This document shows positions 1 through 9,505 of a stretch of 64,000 bases of DNA, in pieces (position 1 is the stretch's first letter; each line of letters begins with the position of its first letter). The notes under the pieces were generated by a model that was given only the letters and a program-made list of their open reading frames with translations, searched no databases and had not been told where the DNA came from. Made by a program: the position numbers and the translations under genes. The DNA is taken from contig NZ_JBHRTR010000005.1 in assembly GCF_042646425.1 (NCBI RefSeq), forward strand, positions 231,773 to 295,772, given 5' to 3'. The stretch comes from Marinibaculum pumilum. Its GTDB lineage: Bacteria; Pseudomonadota; Alphaproteobacteria; Ferrovibrionales; Ferrovibrionaceae.

Positions 1-983
1 CGCACGCCTTCCTCGGTGCCTGCGGCAACGCCGATCAGCGCATAGCCGACATGCCCGATCGTGGAATAGGCCATCAGCCGCTTGATGTTGCGCTGGTTCA
101 GCGCGGCGACCGCGCCCAGCACCATCGACAGGACGGAGATCACCACGATGATCTGGCGCCACTGGTCGTCGATGCCGCCCAGCGGCTCCATCAGGGCACG
201 CAGCAGCAGGCAGATCGCCGCCACCTTCGGCGCCACCGCAAAGAAGGCGGTGACCGAGGTCGGTGCGCCCTCATAGACGTCCGGCGTCCACATGTGGAAC
301 GGCACGGCCGAGATCTTGAAGGCCAGGCCGGCGATCAGGAACACCAGGCCGACGACGACGCCGACCCGGTTCTCGGTCAGGCCGTTGGCGAAGACCTGCG
401 ACAGCCCGTCGAACGAGGTGGTGCCGCTGAAGCCGTAGAGCAGCGAGCAGCCATAGAGCAGCAGGCCCGAGGACAGGGCGCCCAGCATGAAGTATTTCAG
501 CCCGGCCTCGGTCGAGCGGCCGGAATCCCGCTTGAATGCGGCGATCACGTAGAGCGACAGCGACTGCAGCTCCAGGCCGACATAAAGCGAGATCAGATCG
601 TTGGCGGAGACCATCAGGGTCATCCCGATGGTCGCCGTCAGCACCAGGATGGGGAACTCGAAGCGTTCCATCCGCTCCTGGCGGTTGTAGTGCAGCGACA
701 GGATCAGCGCCCCGATCGAGCCGATCAGGATCAGGGTCTTGGCGAAGCGCGACAGGCTGTCGGTGACGTAGAGGCCGCTCAGCGCGACGGTGCGGTCGGC
801 CGGGCCGAGCCAGACCAGGACCAGCATCACCGCCAGGACCAGGACCGACAGCCAGGCGACCAGGCGGGTGCCGCGGTCGCCGATGAAGACGCCGACCATC
901 AGCAGGACCAGGACCGCGGCGGCCAGGAAGATCTCCGGCAGCGCCGGCCAGATCGTCGGGACGGTTGTTGCGAGCTCGTTCAT
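1..983 (-). CDS. nuoN: NADH-quinone oxidoreductase subunit N (partial, 3' end outside window)
   Basis: NuoN is one of the three antiporter-like proton-pumping subunits in the membrane arm of complex I. The visible N-terminal ~327 residues start MNELATTVPTIWPALPE and consist of closely packed hydrophobic helices, as in the family. The ATG lies 10 bases after the nuoM stop, in the usual nuoL-M-N order. The reading frame stays open to the window edge, so the C-terminal part, normally another ~150 residues, is missing here. Identification rests on position plus hydrophobic pattern and is very secure in this context. Confidence 0.93.
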   Translation of the reverse strand, partial: MNELATTVPTIWPALPEIFLAAAVLVLLMVGVFIGDRGTRLVAWLSVLVLAVMLVLVWLGPADRTVALSGLYVTDSLSRFAKTLILIGSIGALILSLHYNRQERMERFEFPILVLTATIGMTLMVSANDLISLYVGLELQSLSLYVIAAFKRDSGRSTEAGLKYFMLGALSSGLLLYGCSLLYGFSGTTSFDGLSQVFANGLTENRVGVVVGLVFLIAGLAFKISAVPFHMWTPDVYEGAPTSVTAFFAVAPKVAAICLLLRALMEPLGGIDDQWRQIIVVISVLSMVLGAVAALNQRNIKRLMAYSTIGHVGYALIGVAAGTEEGV

Positions 984-993
984 CAATCCGTCC

Positions 994-2502
994 TCAGAAC
1001 CGGTTCGGGTTCAGGCCCGCCGCCTCCAGCGAGGCGGCGTGGTCGGCCACAAGCTTCTGCACCGACGCATCCATGACATCCAGGAACGGCTGCGGGTACA
1101 GGCCGAACCAGAACGCCAGGATCACCAGGGGCGCGAAGATCAGGATCTCGCGCATGCTCAGGTCCTTGAGCCCGAACAGGTCCTGCTTCACCAGCTCGCC
1201 GAACATCACGTTGCGGTAGAGCCACAGGGAATAGACCGCCGACAGGACGACGGAGGTGGTGGCCAGGAAAGCGACCCAGGTGTTCGCCTTGAAGGCGCCG
1301 GCCAGCGACAGGAATTCGCCGACGAAGCCGGCCAGGCCGGGCAGGCCCACCGATGCCATGATGAATATCATGAACACCAGGGCGAACATCGGCATCTTGT
1401 TCACCACGCCGCCATATCTGGCGATGTCGCGGCTGTGGATCTGGTCGTACAGCACGCCGACGCACAGGAACAGCGCGCCGGAGATGAAGCCGTGCGCCAG
1501 CATCAGGATGATCGCGCCCTCGATGCCGATGATGGTGAAGGAGAACATGCCCACTTTCACCACGCCCATATGGGCGATGGATGAGTAGGCGATGACCTTC
1601 TTCATATCCTCCTGCACCAGGGCGACCATCGATGTGTAGATGATCGATATGATCGAGAGGGCGAGGATCAGCGGCGCGAAGAAATCGGAGCCCAGCGGGA
1701 AGATCGGGATCGAGAAGCGCAGCAGGCCGTAGCCGCCGAACTTCAGCAGCACGCCCGCCAGCAGCACCGAGCCCGCGGTCGGCGCCTCGACATGCGCGTC
1801 CGGCAGCCAGGTATGGACCGGCCAGATCGGCACCTTCACCGCGAAGGAGATGAAGAAGGCGATCCACAGCCAGTACTGCTCCTGTGCCGTGAAGTCGAAC
1901 TCCATCAGGGTCGGGATGTCGGTCGTGCCGGTGCGCCAGTACATGTACAGGATCGACAGCAGCATCAGGACGGAGCCGGCGAACGTGAACATGAAGAACT
2001 TCAGCGAGGCATAGACCCGGTTCTGCCCGCCCCAGACGCCGATGATCAGGAACATCGGGATCAGGCTGGCCTCGTAGAAGATGAAGAACATCACCAGGTC
2101 CATGGAGGTGAAGACCCCGATCATCAGGGTTTCCATCACCAGGAAGGCGATCATGTATTCCCGCACCCGCTTCGTGATGCTGTTCCACGAGGCGAGGATG
2201 CACAGCGGCATCAGCAGGGTGGACAGCAGCACGAACAGCATCGAGATGCCGTCGATGCCCAGCTGGTAGCGGATCCCGTCCGCCAGCCAGTCGCCCTGCT
2301 CCACATACTGGAAGTCGGCCGTCTCGCGGTTGAAGCCGAACCAGAGGATCAGCGACACCGCGAAGGTGATCACCGTCGTCCACAAGGCCACGTTGCGGGC
2401 GTTGCGGGCCACCGTCTGCTCGGTGCCGCGGACACCGAGGATGAAGACCACGCCGACGAGCGGCAGGAAGGTCAGGATCGAGAGGATCGGAGCATCGGTC
2501 AT
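994..2502 (-). CDS. nuoM: NADH-quinone oxidoreductase subunit M
   Basis: NuoM (502 aa) is an antiporter-like subunit of the membrane arm of complex I and takes part in proton translocation. The protein begins MTDAPILSILTFLPLVG and is almost entirely transmembrane helices. The conserved lysine/histidine-bearing helices are seen around FAVKVPIWPVHTWLPDAHVE. The length matches the usual ~500 residues. It starts 5 bases after the nuoL stop, which indicates translational coupling. Confidence 0.97.
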   Translation of the reverse strand: MTDAPILSILTFLPLVGVVFILGVRGTEQTVARNARNVALWTTVITFAVSLILWFGFNRETADFQYVEQGDWLADGIRYQLGIDGISMLFVLLSTLLMPLCILASWNSITKRVREYMIAFLVMETLMIGVFTSMDLVMFFIFYEASLIPMFLIIGVWGGQNRVYASLKFFMFTFAGSVLMLLSILYMYWRTGTTDIPTLMEFDFTAQEQYWLWIAFFISFAVKVPIWPVHTWLPDAHVEAPTAGSVLLAGVLLKFGGYGLLRFSIPIFPLGSDFFAPLILALSIISIIYTSMVALVQEDMKKVIAYSSIAHMGVVKVGMFSFTIIGIEGAIILMLAHGFISGALFLCVGVLYDQIHSRDIARYGGVVNKMPMFALVFMIFIMASVGLPGLAGFVGEFLSLAGAFKANTWVAFLATTSVVLSAVYSLWLYRNVMFGELVKQDLFGLKDLSMREILIFAPLVILAFWFGLYPQPFLDVMDASVQKLVADHAASLEAAGLNPNRF

Positions 2503-2507
2503 CGCGA

Positions 2508-4445
2508 TCAGTGCCCGCCGCCGCTTTCAAAGAAATAGAAGGTCACGAACGCCACGATGCCGATCAGCATCGCGAAGGCGTAGTGATAGACATAGCCGGA
2601 CTGCAGCGCGGCGACCCGCCGCGAGGCATTGGCCATCACCCGGGCGATGCCGTTGGCACCGAAGCCGTCGATGATCCGCCCGTCGCCGTCCCGCCACAGC
2701 CGCTTCGACACCCAGATATACGGGTCGATGAAGATGTGGCCGTAGAGCCAGTCGAAGTACCACTTGTTGAACAGGAAGGCGTGCAGCGGCTTGTTGCGTT
2801 CCGCCAGCTGGCCCGGGATGGCGCGGTTGCGGATCCAGAACTGCCAGCCGATCAGCACGCCGGACACCGCGGCGACCAGGGTCGCCAGCTTCACCCACAG
2901 GGGCACATTGTGGCCGGCCTCCATGGCGGGATTGCTGTCCAGCACCAGGATCGAGTCCTTCCAGTAGTCGTGCCAGTGATGGCCGACCAGCAGGTCGTAG
3001 AACAGCATGCCGCCGAACACTGCCAGGATCGCCAGCAGCGCCATCGGGGCGATCATCACCAGCGGGCTCTCGTGGATCTTCGCCATCGCCTCCGGCGAGC
3101 CCCGCTCCTCCTGGTGGAAGGTCATGAACAGCAGCCGCCAGGAATAGACCGCGGTCAGGATGGCGGCCGCGACACCCAGCACCCAGGCATAGAGCCCGAC
3201 ACCGGTGCCGGCGCCCCAGGCGGCTTCCAGCATGAAGTCCTTGGAATAGAAGGCGGCGAAGAAGGGCAGCCCGGCGATCGCGATGCTGCCGATCCACATG
3301 TACATGTACGTGATGCGGATATACTTCCACAGGCCGCCCATCTTGCGCATGTCCTGCTCGTCGCTCATCGCGTGGATGACCGAGCCGGCGCTGAGGAACA
3401 GCAGCGCCTTGAACATCGCGTGGGTGCCCAGGTGGAACATGGCGGCCGGATAGGCGCTGACGCCGATCGCAAAGAACATGTAGCCCAGCTGGCTGCAGGT
3501 CGAATAGGCGATCACCCGCTTGATGTCGAACTGGGTCAGGCCGATCGTCGCCGCGAAGAAGCAGGTGGAGGCGCCGATCACGGTGATCACCGCCAGAGTG
3601 ACGGGCGCGTATTCCAGCATCGGCGAGATGCGGGCGCAGAGGAAGACGCCGGCGGTCACCATGGTCGCGGCATGGATCAGCGCGGAGACCGGGGTCGGGC
3701 CCTCCATCGCGTCGGGCAGCCAGGTGTGCAGCCCCAGCTGTGCCGACTTGCCCATCGCGCCGACGAACAGCAGCAGGGTCGCCACCGTCAGGAAGTCCAG
3801 CTCCATGCTGAGGAAGGAGATGGTCCGGCCGGCCATGTCCGGGGTTGCCTGGAACACGGTGGCGAAGTCGACGCTGCCGAACATGTAGAAGACGGCGAAG
3901 ATGCCCAGCGCGAAGCCGAAATCACCCACCCGGTTGACCACGAAGGCCTTGAAGGCGGCGTTGTTGGCGCTGGTGCGCTTGAACCAGAAGCCGACCAGCA
4001 GGTAGGAGGCGACGCCGACCCCTTCCCAGCCGAAGAACATCTGGACGAAATTGTCGGCGGTCACCAGCGCCAGCATGGCGAAGGTGAAGAAGGAGATGTA
4101 GGCGAAGAACCGCGGCTTGTGCGGGTCGTGCGCCATATAGCCGATCGAATAGATGTGCACGACCGACGACACCAGGGTCACCACCAGCAGCATCCAGACC
4201 GTCAGCTGGTCGACATAGATGCCCCAGGCGACCGCCATGGTGTCGGAGCGGAACCAGGTCATCACCTTCACATGCACGACCTCGCCGCCCAGGCCGACCT
4301 CGAAGAAGGCGATGACCGACAGGATGAACGAGATCACCACCGCGGCGCTGCATGTCCACATGCTGGCGCGGTCGCCGATGATCCGGCCGCCCAGGCCGGC
4401 GATGATCGCGGCGATGAGCGGCAGGAAGACGATCAGGGAATACAT
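2508..4445 (-). CDS. nuoL: NADH-quinone oxidoreductase subunit L
   Basis: NuoL (645 aa) is the distal antiporter-like subunit, whose long lateral helix runs along the membrane arm of complex I. I chose the ATG giving MYSLIVFLPLIAAIIAGLG because this is the conserved family N-terminus. The frame stays open for 121 codons upstream, but that part is antisense-like, overlaps nuoK and looks nothing like NuoL. The signature region GKSAQLGLHTWLPDAMEGPTPVSALIHAATMV (shown only by its motif HTWLPDAMEGPTPVSA) and the C-terminal amphipathic helix plus final membrane segment are present. Confidence 0.97.
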   Translation of the reverse strand: MYSLIVFLPLIAAIIAGLGGRIIGDRASMWTCSAAVVISFILSVIAFFEVGLGGEVVHVKVMTWFRSDTMAVAWGIYVDQLTVWMLLVVTLVSSVVHIYSIGYMAHDPHKPRFFAYISFFTFAMLALVTADNFVQMFFGWEGVGVASYLLVGFWFKRTSANNAAFKAFVVNRVGDFGFALGIFAVFYMFGSVDFATVFQATPDMAGRTISFLSMELDFLTVATLLLFVGAMGKSAQLGLHTWLPDAMEGPTPVSALIHAATMVTAGVFLCARISPMLEYAPVTLAVITVIGASTCFFAATIGLTQFDIKRVIAYSTCSQLGYMFFAIGVSAYPAAMFHLGTHAMFKALLFLSAGSVIHAMSDEQDMRKMGGLWKYIRITYMYMWIGSIAIAGLPFFAAFYSKDFMLEAAWGAGTGVGLYAWVLGVAAAILTAVYSWRLLFMTFHQEERGSPEAMAKIHESPLVMIAPMALLAILAVFGGMLFYDLLVGHHWHDYWKDSILVLDSNPAMEAGHNVPLWVKLATLVAAVSGVLIGWQFWIRNRAIPGQLAERNKPLHAFLFNKWYFDWLYGHIFIDPYIWVSKRLWRDGDGRIIDGFGANGIARVMANASRRVAALQSGYVYHYAFAMLIGIVAFVTFYFFESGGGH

Positions 4446-4453
4446 ACGCCCGC

Positions 4454-4771
4454 TCAGCCCTTCATCATGTTGATGTCTTCCACGGCGATCGTCCCGCGGT
4501 TGCGGAAATAGACCACCAGGATCGCCAGGCCGATCGCCGCTTCCGCCGCCGCCACGGTCAGCACCAGCAGGGCGAAGATCTGACCGGTGAGGTCGCCCAG
4601 ATGCGTGGAGAAGGCGACGAGGTTCATGTTGACCGCAAGCAGCATGAGCTCGATCGACATCAGGATGACGATCACGTTCTTGCGGTTCATGAAGATCCCG
4701 AAGATCCCCAGCGCGAACAGGATCGCGGCCACCGTCAGGAAATGTCCTAGTCCGATATCCGGCACGGTCAT
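4454..4771 (-). CDS. nuoK: NADH-quinone oxidoreductase subunit K
   Basis: NuoK (105 aa) is a small three-helix membrane subunit of complex I homologous to MrpC/ND4L. It carries two membrane-embedded glutamates that are important for proton transfer. Here they sit in the second and third helices, in VILMSIELMLLAVN and VAAAEAAIGLAILV. The length is normal for the family (about 100 aa). It lies 8 bases before nuoL, within the operon. Confidence 0.96.
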   Translation of the reverse strand: MTVPDIGLGHFLTVAAILFALGIFGIFMNRKNVIVILMSIELMLLAVNMNLVAFSTHLGDLTGQIFALLVLTVAAAEAAIGLAILVVYFRNRGTIAVEDINMMKG

Positions 4772-4948
4772 GTCCCCCTTGCCGGCCCGGTCGGCCGGCT
4801 ATTCCCAAGAGGGCAGCCGGCCGCCGGGGCCGGCATCCCCTCCACTGACCCGCTCCCCGATTGCCGGGTGCGGTGGTTCAAGTCTCTGCCCTGCCCCCTC
4901 GGCAGGCCGGCCGCCCCCTGGCGGCCATGTCGTCGCTGGCGCCGGCGG

Positions 4949-5563
4949 TCAGATACCCTGCCCCGGCTCCACCTTCTTCAGGCTCACCGCCTCGCTGCGC
5001 AGGCGCGCGTTCTGGGCGGCGATGTTCTGCTTGCGCACGCCGACCCGCGCCCGGTGGGTCAGCACGATCGCGCCCACCATCGCCACCAGCAGGATCAGAC
5101 CCGCCACCTGGAAGGCGTAGATGAAGTAGGTGTACATCACCTGCCCGATGGCATGCGCGTTGGTGACCTCGGTGAAGGCCGGGATCGGCAGGCGCGAGAC
5201 GGCCGGCACGTCCGGCGAATAGGCCCAGGCGCCGATCACCAGGAACAGTTCCACCAGCAGAATCGCGCCGACCAGCGCGCCCACCGGCAGGTATTGCAGG
5301 AAGCCCTGGCGCAGCTCGACGAAGTTGATGTCCAGCATCATGACGACGAACAGGAACAGCACCGCCACCGCGCCGACATAGACGACGATCAGCATCAGGC
5401 CGATGAATTCCGCCCCCATCAGGACGAACAGCCCGGCGGAATTGACGAAGGCCAGGATCAGGAACAGGACCGAATGCACCGGGTTGCGGGAGGCGATCAC
5501 CATGAACGCCGACCCGATGGTCACGGCCGAGAGGATATAGAAGGCGATGCTCTGGATGATCAT
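4949..5563 (-). CDS. nuoJ: NADH-quinone oxidoreductase subunit J
   Basis: NuoJ (204 aa) is the ND6-type membrane subunit of complex I, with five predicted transmembrane helices. The conserved pi-bulge helix region GLMLIVVYVGAVAVLFLFV is present. The C-terminal tail after the last helix is hydrophilic and fairly long. The gap of 177 bases to nuoK is wider than most spacings in this operon and contains GC-rich dyads but no gene. Confidence 0.95.
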   Translation of the reverse strand: MIIQSIAFYILSAVTIGSAFMVIASRNPVHSVLFLILAFVNSAGLFVLMGAEFIGLMLIVVYVGAVAVLFLFVVMMLDINFVELRQGFLQYLPVGALVGAILLVELFLVIGAWAYSPDVPAVSRLPIPAFTEVTNAHAIGQVMYTYFIYAFQVAGLILLVAMVGAIVLTHRARVGVRKQNIAAQNARLRSEAVSLKKVEPGQGI

Positions 5564-5610
5564 GGACGCAGCGCCCCCCGGAGACGTCTAGTGCGGCTGC
5601 AGGCCGCGCG

Positions 5611-5670
5611 GCCGGACACCCCCAGGCCGGACACCCCCAGGCCGGAGATCGCCGGGCCGGAGATCGCCGT
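5611..5670. repeat. Four tandem 15-bp repeats between nuoI and nuoJ
   Basis: Two copies of gccggacacccccag are followed by two copies of gccggagatcgccgg/t, giving four head-to-tail 15-mers that share the first six bases. They fill most of the short space between the nuoI stop and the nuoJ start. The period is a multiple of three, but no credible gene is encoded here. They may be a simple slipped-strand expansion. Confidence 0.85.
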
Positions 5671-5692
5671 GCCGCCGGGCAGCCGCCAGATA

Positions 5693-6181
5693 TCAGCGAT
5701 ACGGCGCATCGGCCTCGATGTTCCGGGCGATTTCATATTCCCACCGGTCCCCGTTTTCCAGGAGTTTTTCCTTGTCGTAGAAGAGCTCTTCGCGCGTTTC
5801 CGTCGCGAACTCGTAGTTCGGCCCCTCAACGATCGCATCCACCGGGCAGGCTTCCTGGCAGAAGCCGCAATAGATGCACTTGGTCATGTCGATGTCGTAG
5901 CGGGTGGTGCGCCGCGACCCGTCCTCGCGCGGCTCCGCCTCGATGGTGATGGCGAGCGCCGGACAGATTGCCTCGCACAGCTTGCAGGCGATGCAGCGCT
6001 CCTCCCCCGTCGCATAGCGGCGCAGGGCATGTTCGCCGCGGAAGCGCGGGCTGAGCGGCCCCTTCTGGTAGGGATAGTTCAGGGTCGCCCGCCGCCGGAA
6101 CATGTAGCGGAAGGTGAGCGCCATGCCCGAGGCCATTTCCGACAGGAAGAGCGCGCGGGCGCTGCGATCCAGGAATGACAT
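5693..6181 (-). CDS. nuoI: NADH-quinone oxidoreductase subunit I (2x[4Fe-4S])
   Basis: NuoI (162 aa) carries iron-sulfur clusters N6a and N6b, which pass electrons from the peripheral arm to NuoB. The two ferredoxin motifs are CIACKLCEAICP (Cys63, 66, 69, 73) and CIYCGFCQEACP (Cys102, 105, 108, 112). Together they provide all eight ligands. I chose the start giving MSFLDRSARALFL, the usual alphaproteobacterial N-terminus. An in-frame ATG five codons upstream is possible. Confidence 0.97.
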   Translation of the reverse strand: MSFLDRSARALFLSEMASGMALTFRYMFRRRATLNYPYQKGPLSPRFRGEHALRRYATGEERCIACKLCEAICPALAITIEAEPREDGSRRTTRYDIDMTKCIYCGFCQEACPVDAIVEGPNYEFATETREELFYDKEKLLENGDRWEYEIARNIEADAPYR

Positions 6182-6250
6182 CTCCAAACTCTCCAATCCC
6201 GTCCGCCGGGGGCCCTCTGCGCGGCCTGCCCGGCGGGACGATGTTTCGCC

Positions 6251-7297
6251 TCAGCCGGGCGCGCCGGTCGAGGTCGGTATCCAGCCCGTGGCCATCAGCA
6301 CGCCGGCGGTGATCACCAGCCAGATCAGCGAGCCCGGCAGGAACACCTTCCAGCCCAGGCGCATCAGCTGGTCATAGCGGTAGCGCGGGATCGTCGCGCG
6401 GACCCAGATGAACACGAACAGCAGAAGGATGATCTTCAGGACGAACCAGATGATCCCGGGGATCCAGGTGAACGGCGCCACCCCGAACGGCGCCAGCCAG
6501 CCACCCAGGAACAGGATCGTGGTCATGGCGCTCATCAGGATCATGTTCGCGTATTCGCCCAGGAAGAACAGGACGAACGCCATCGACGAATATTCCACCT
6601 GGTAGCCGGCGACCAGCTCCGACTCCGCCTCCGGCAGGTCGAAGGGGTGCCGGTTGGTCTCCGCCAGGGTGGAGATGAAGAACATGACGAACATCGGGAA
6701 GAGCGGGATGAAGAACCAGATCTTCTCCTGCGCCAGCACGATGTCGGTCAGGTTCAGCGAGCCCACGCAGAGCAGGACCGAGATGATGATCAGGCCCATC
6801 GAGACTTCGTAGGACACCATCTGCGCCGACGACCGCAGCGCGCCCAGGAAGGCGTAGCGCGAGTTCGACGCCCAGCCGGCCATGATGATGCCGTAGACCC
6901 CGAGGGAGGAGACCGCGAACAGGTAGGTGATGCCGATATTGATGTCGGCGATCACCCAGCCCTCGCTGACCGGGATCACCGCCCAGGCGATCATCGCCAG
7001 GATGTAGGTGATCATCGGCGCGGCGAAGAAGACGATGCGGTTGGCGCCCGCAGGTATGACCGTCTCCTTGAACGCCGCCTTCACCGCGTCCGCGAAGGGC
7101 TGCAGCAGGCCGAACGGGCCGACGACGTTCGGGCCCATGCGCAGCTGCATGGCGGCCAGCACCTTGCGCTCCATCAGGGTCAGGTAGGCGACGCAGATCA
7201 GCAGCGGGACCAGAAGCAGCAGGATCTGACCCAGGATGATCAGGCCCGGCCACAGATAGCCCTGCCAGAAAATAGTCCAGAAGCCTGGATCAGCCAT
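6251..7297 (-). CDS. nuoH: NADH-quinone oxidoreductase subunit H
   Basis: NuoH (348 aa) is the ND1-type membrane subunit that forms the quinone chamber at the junction of the two arms of complex I. The protein is polytopic. It contains the conserved cytosolic loop ETNRHPFDLPEAESELVAGY, with the acidic residues that line the quinone/E channel. The start giving MADPGFWTIFW overlaps the nuoG stop by 8 bases (ATGGCTGA), so translation is coupled. A GTG eight codons earlier is less likely. Confidence 0.97.
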   Translation of the reverse strand: MADPGFWTIFWQGYLWPGLIILGQILLLLVPLLICVAYLTLMERKVLAAMQLRMGPNVVGPFGLLQPFADAVKAAFKETVIPAGANRIVFFAAPMITYILAMIAWAVIPVSEGWVIADINIGITYLFAVSSLGVYGIIMAGWASNSRYAFLGALRSSAQMVSYEVSMGLIIISVLLCVGSLNLTDIVLAQEKIWFFIPLFPMFVMFFISTLAETNRHPFDLPEAESELVAGYQVEYSSMAFVLFFLGEYANMILMSAMTTILFLGGWLAPFGVAPFTWIPGIIWFVLKIILLLFVFIWVRATIPRYRYDQLMRLGWKVFLPGSLIWLVITAGVLMATGWIPTSTGAPG

Positions 7298-9413
7298 CGG
7301 TGCCGGTCCCCCCCGCCCCATGCGCCGTCCCCGCCACCGTGGCTCGGACCAGCGCGCTGCATTCCTGCATCACGGCCGAGGCGCGGGTGATCGGATTGAC
7401 CAGATAGACATCGCGGATCGGGCTGACGAACGGCGCGTCGCCCATCGCCTCCACCTTGCCGCGGCCGGCCGTCCATTCCGCCGGGGTCACCTCGTCCACG
7501 GCGGAGAAATGCGGCGCCAGCTCCAGGATCCGCGCCCGCAGCGCGGCCAGGTCGTCATAGCCCAGCTTCTTGTCCAGCACCGCGGAGAGGGCGCGCAGGA
7601 TGCTCCAGTCCTCCCGCGCATCGCCGGGCGGCGCGGCGGCCTTGCGGCCCAGCTGCACCCGGCCCTCGGTGTTGACCCAGATGGCGTCCTTTTCCGGATA
7701 GGCGGCCGCCGGCAGGATCACGTCCGCCCGCGCGGCGCCGGCATCGCCGTGACTGCCCATATAGATCACAAAGGCATCGCCGAAGGCGTCCTTTTCGAAC
7801 TCGTCGTGATGGGACAGGAACACCACCTCGATCTCGCCGGCCTTCGCAGCCGCCAGGATGCCGGCAGTGTCGCGGCCGCCCTCTCCCGGCACGAAGCCGA
7901 TATCCAGGCCGCCGACCCTGGATGCCGCCGTGTGCAGCACGCCGAAGCCGTTCCAGCCGGGGCTTTCCTCGCTCGCCGGAATCACCGCGCCGACCTTGTC
8001 CGCCAGCGCCCGGGCGGTGGCTTGTACCGCGGCGCCGTCGGGCCGTGCCAGGGCGCCCATGCCGAGGATGATCAGCGGGCGTTCGGCCTTCTCCAGCACC
8101 TCGAAGAAGCTGTGCCGCCCCTCCGCCAGGTCCGTCAGGGTGGCCGGGCCGTTGCCCAGATGCTGGGCGTCATAGGTCAGGTCGCCGCCGTTCCAGTCCT
8201 GGAACTCGCCGATCGTGGCCACCGGCAGATGGCCGCGGCGCTGCAGCCAGGTCTTGCGGATGCGGGCATTGACCAGCGACGCCTCCCAGCGCGGATAGCT
8301 GCCCACCAGCAGCACCGCGTCGGCCTCCTCGATGCCGGCGATGGTGCTGTTCAGCAGATAGCCGGCCCGGTCGGTCGGGTCGAAGGTCGCGCCATCGGCG
8401 CGGCAGTCCAGGTTGCTGCTGCCCAGCGCCGTGACCAGGTCCTTCAGGGCGGTCATCCCCTCGACGCAGGCCAGGTCGCCGGCGATCGCCGCCACCTTCT
8501 CCCCCGCCACGCCGTCCAGCCGCGCCCGGATCGCCTCGAACGCTTCCGGCCAGCCGGCCGCCTGCAGCTTGCCGTCGCGGCGCACATAGGGCCGGTCCAG
8601 CCGCCGCGAACGCAGCCCGTCGAAGACGAAGCGGCTGCGGTCGGAAAGCCATTCCTCGTTCACCGCCTCGTTCAGGCGGGGCAGGATCCGCATCACCTCG
8701 CGGCCGCGGACATCCAGCCGGATGCTGGCCCCGACCGCGTCCATCGCGTCGACGCTCTCGGTCTTCTTCAGCTCCCACGGCCGGGCGGTGAAGGCATAGG
8801 GCTTGGAGGTCAGCGCCCCCACCGGGCAGAGGTCGATGACATTGCCGGACAGCTCCGACGTCATCGCATGTTCCAGATAGGTGGTGATCTCCATGTCCTC
8901 GCCGCGGCCCGTCGCGCCGAGTTCCGGCACCCCGGCCACCTCGCCGGCGAAGCGGATGCAGCGGGTGCAGTGGATGCAGCGGGTCATCACCGTCTTGATC
9001 AGCGGACCCATATACTTGTCTTTGACGGCGCGCTTGTTCTCGTCGTAGCGGCTGCCGCCCTTCCCGTAGGCCATGCTCTGGTCCTGCAGGTCGCATTCGC
9101 CGCCCTGGTCGCAGATCGGGCAGTCCAGCGGATGGTTGATCAGCAGGAACTCCATCACGCCTTCGCGCGCCTTGCGGACCAGCGGCGTGTTGGTGCGGAT
9201 CACCATGCCGTCGCCGGCCGGCATCGCGCAGGACGCGATCGGCTTCGGCGAGCGCTCCATCTCCACCAGGCACATCCGGCAATTGCCGGCGATGGACAGG
9301 CGTTCGTGATAGCAGAACCGCGGCACTTCCTTGCCGGCCATCTCGCAGGCCTGCAGGACCGTCGTGCCGGGTTCGACCTCGACCTCGATTCCGTCAACCG
9401 TGAGCGTCGGCAT
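7290..9413 (-). CDS. nuoG: NADH-quinone oxidoreductase subunit G
   Basis: NuoG (707 aa) is the large iron-sulfur subunit of the NADH-oxidising arm. The N-terminal [2Fe-2S] domain has CYHERLSIAGNCRMCLVE. It is followed by the His-Cys3 cluster region around HPLDCPICDQGGECDLQDQ and the 4Fe-4S ligands CIHCTRCIRF with a downstream CPVGAL. The C-terminal half is the molybdopterin-oxidoreductase-like fold without cofactor function. The start MPTLTVDGIEVEVEPG is the standard N-terminus. An in-frame start seven codons upstream was not used. Confidence 0.97.
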   Translation of the reverse strand: MPTLTVDGIEVEVEPGTTVLQACEMAGKEVPRFCYHERLSIAGNCRMCLVEMERSPKPIASCAMPAGDGMVIRTNTPLVRKAREGVMEFLLINHPLDCPICDQGGECDLQDQSMAYGKGGSRYDENKRAVKDKYMGPLIKTVMTRCIHCTRCIRFAGEVAGVPELGATGRGEDMEITTYLEHAMTSELSGNVIDLCPVGALTSKPYAFTARPWELKKTESVDAMDAVGASIRLDVRGREVMRILPRLNEAVNEEWLSDRSRFVFDGLRSRRLDRPYVRRDGKLQAAGWPEAFEAIRARLDGVAGEKVAAIAGDLACVEGMTALKDLVTALGSSNLDCRADGATFDPTDRAGYLLNSTIAGIEEADAVLLVGSYPRWEASLVNARIRKTWLQRRGHLPVATIGEFQDWNGGDLTYDAQHLGNGPATLTDLAEGRHSFFEVLEKAERPLIILGMGALARPDGAAVQATARALADKVGAVIPASEESPGWNGFGVLHTAASRVGGLDIGFVPGEGGRDTAGILAAAKAGEIEVVFLSHHDEFEKDAFGDAFVIYMGSHGDAGAARADVILPAAAYPEKDAIWVNTEGRVQLGRKAAAPPGDAREDWSILRALSAVLDKKLGYDDLAALRARILELAPHFSAVDEVTPAEWTAGRGKVEAMGDAPFVSPIRDVYLVNPITRASAVMQECSALVRATVAGTAHGAGGTGTDG

Positions 9414-9505
9414 CTCAGCTCCCGCCTTTCGCAAACTTCGGCATCACCCTGCCCGCTCCGCTCTCGCCCGTCATCACTGGCCCGTCATCCCGCTGTGCCG
9501 CCGCT

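Noticed and set aside
5560..5838. Small minus-strand frame reading through the 15-bp repeats into nuoI
   Set aside because: It overlaps the well-defined nuoI end in another frame, and its product is a simple translation of the repeats.
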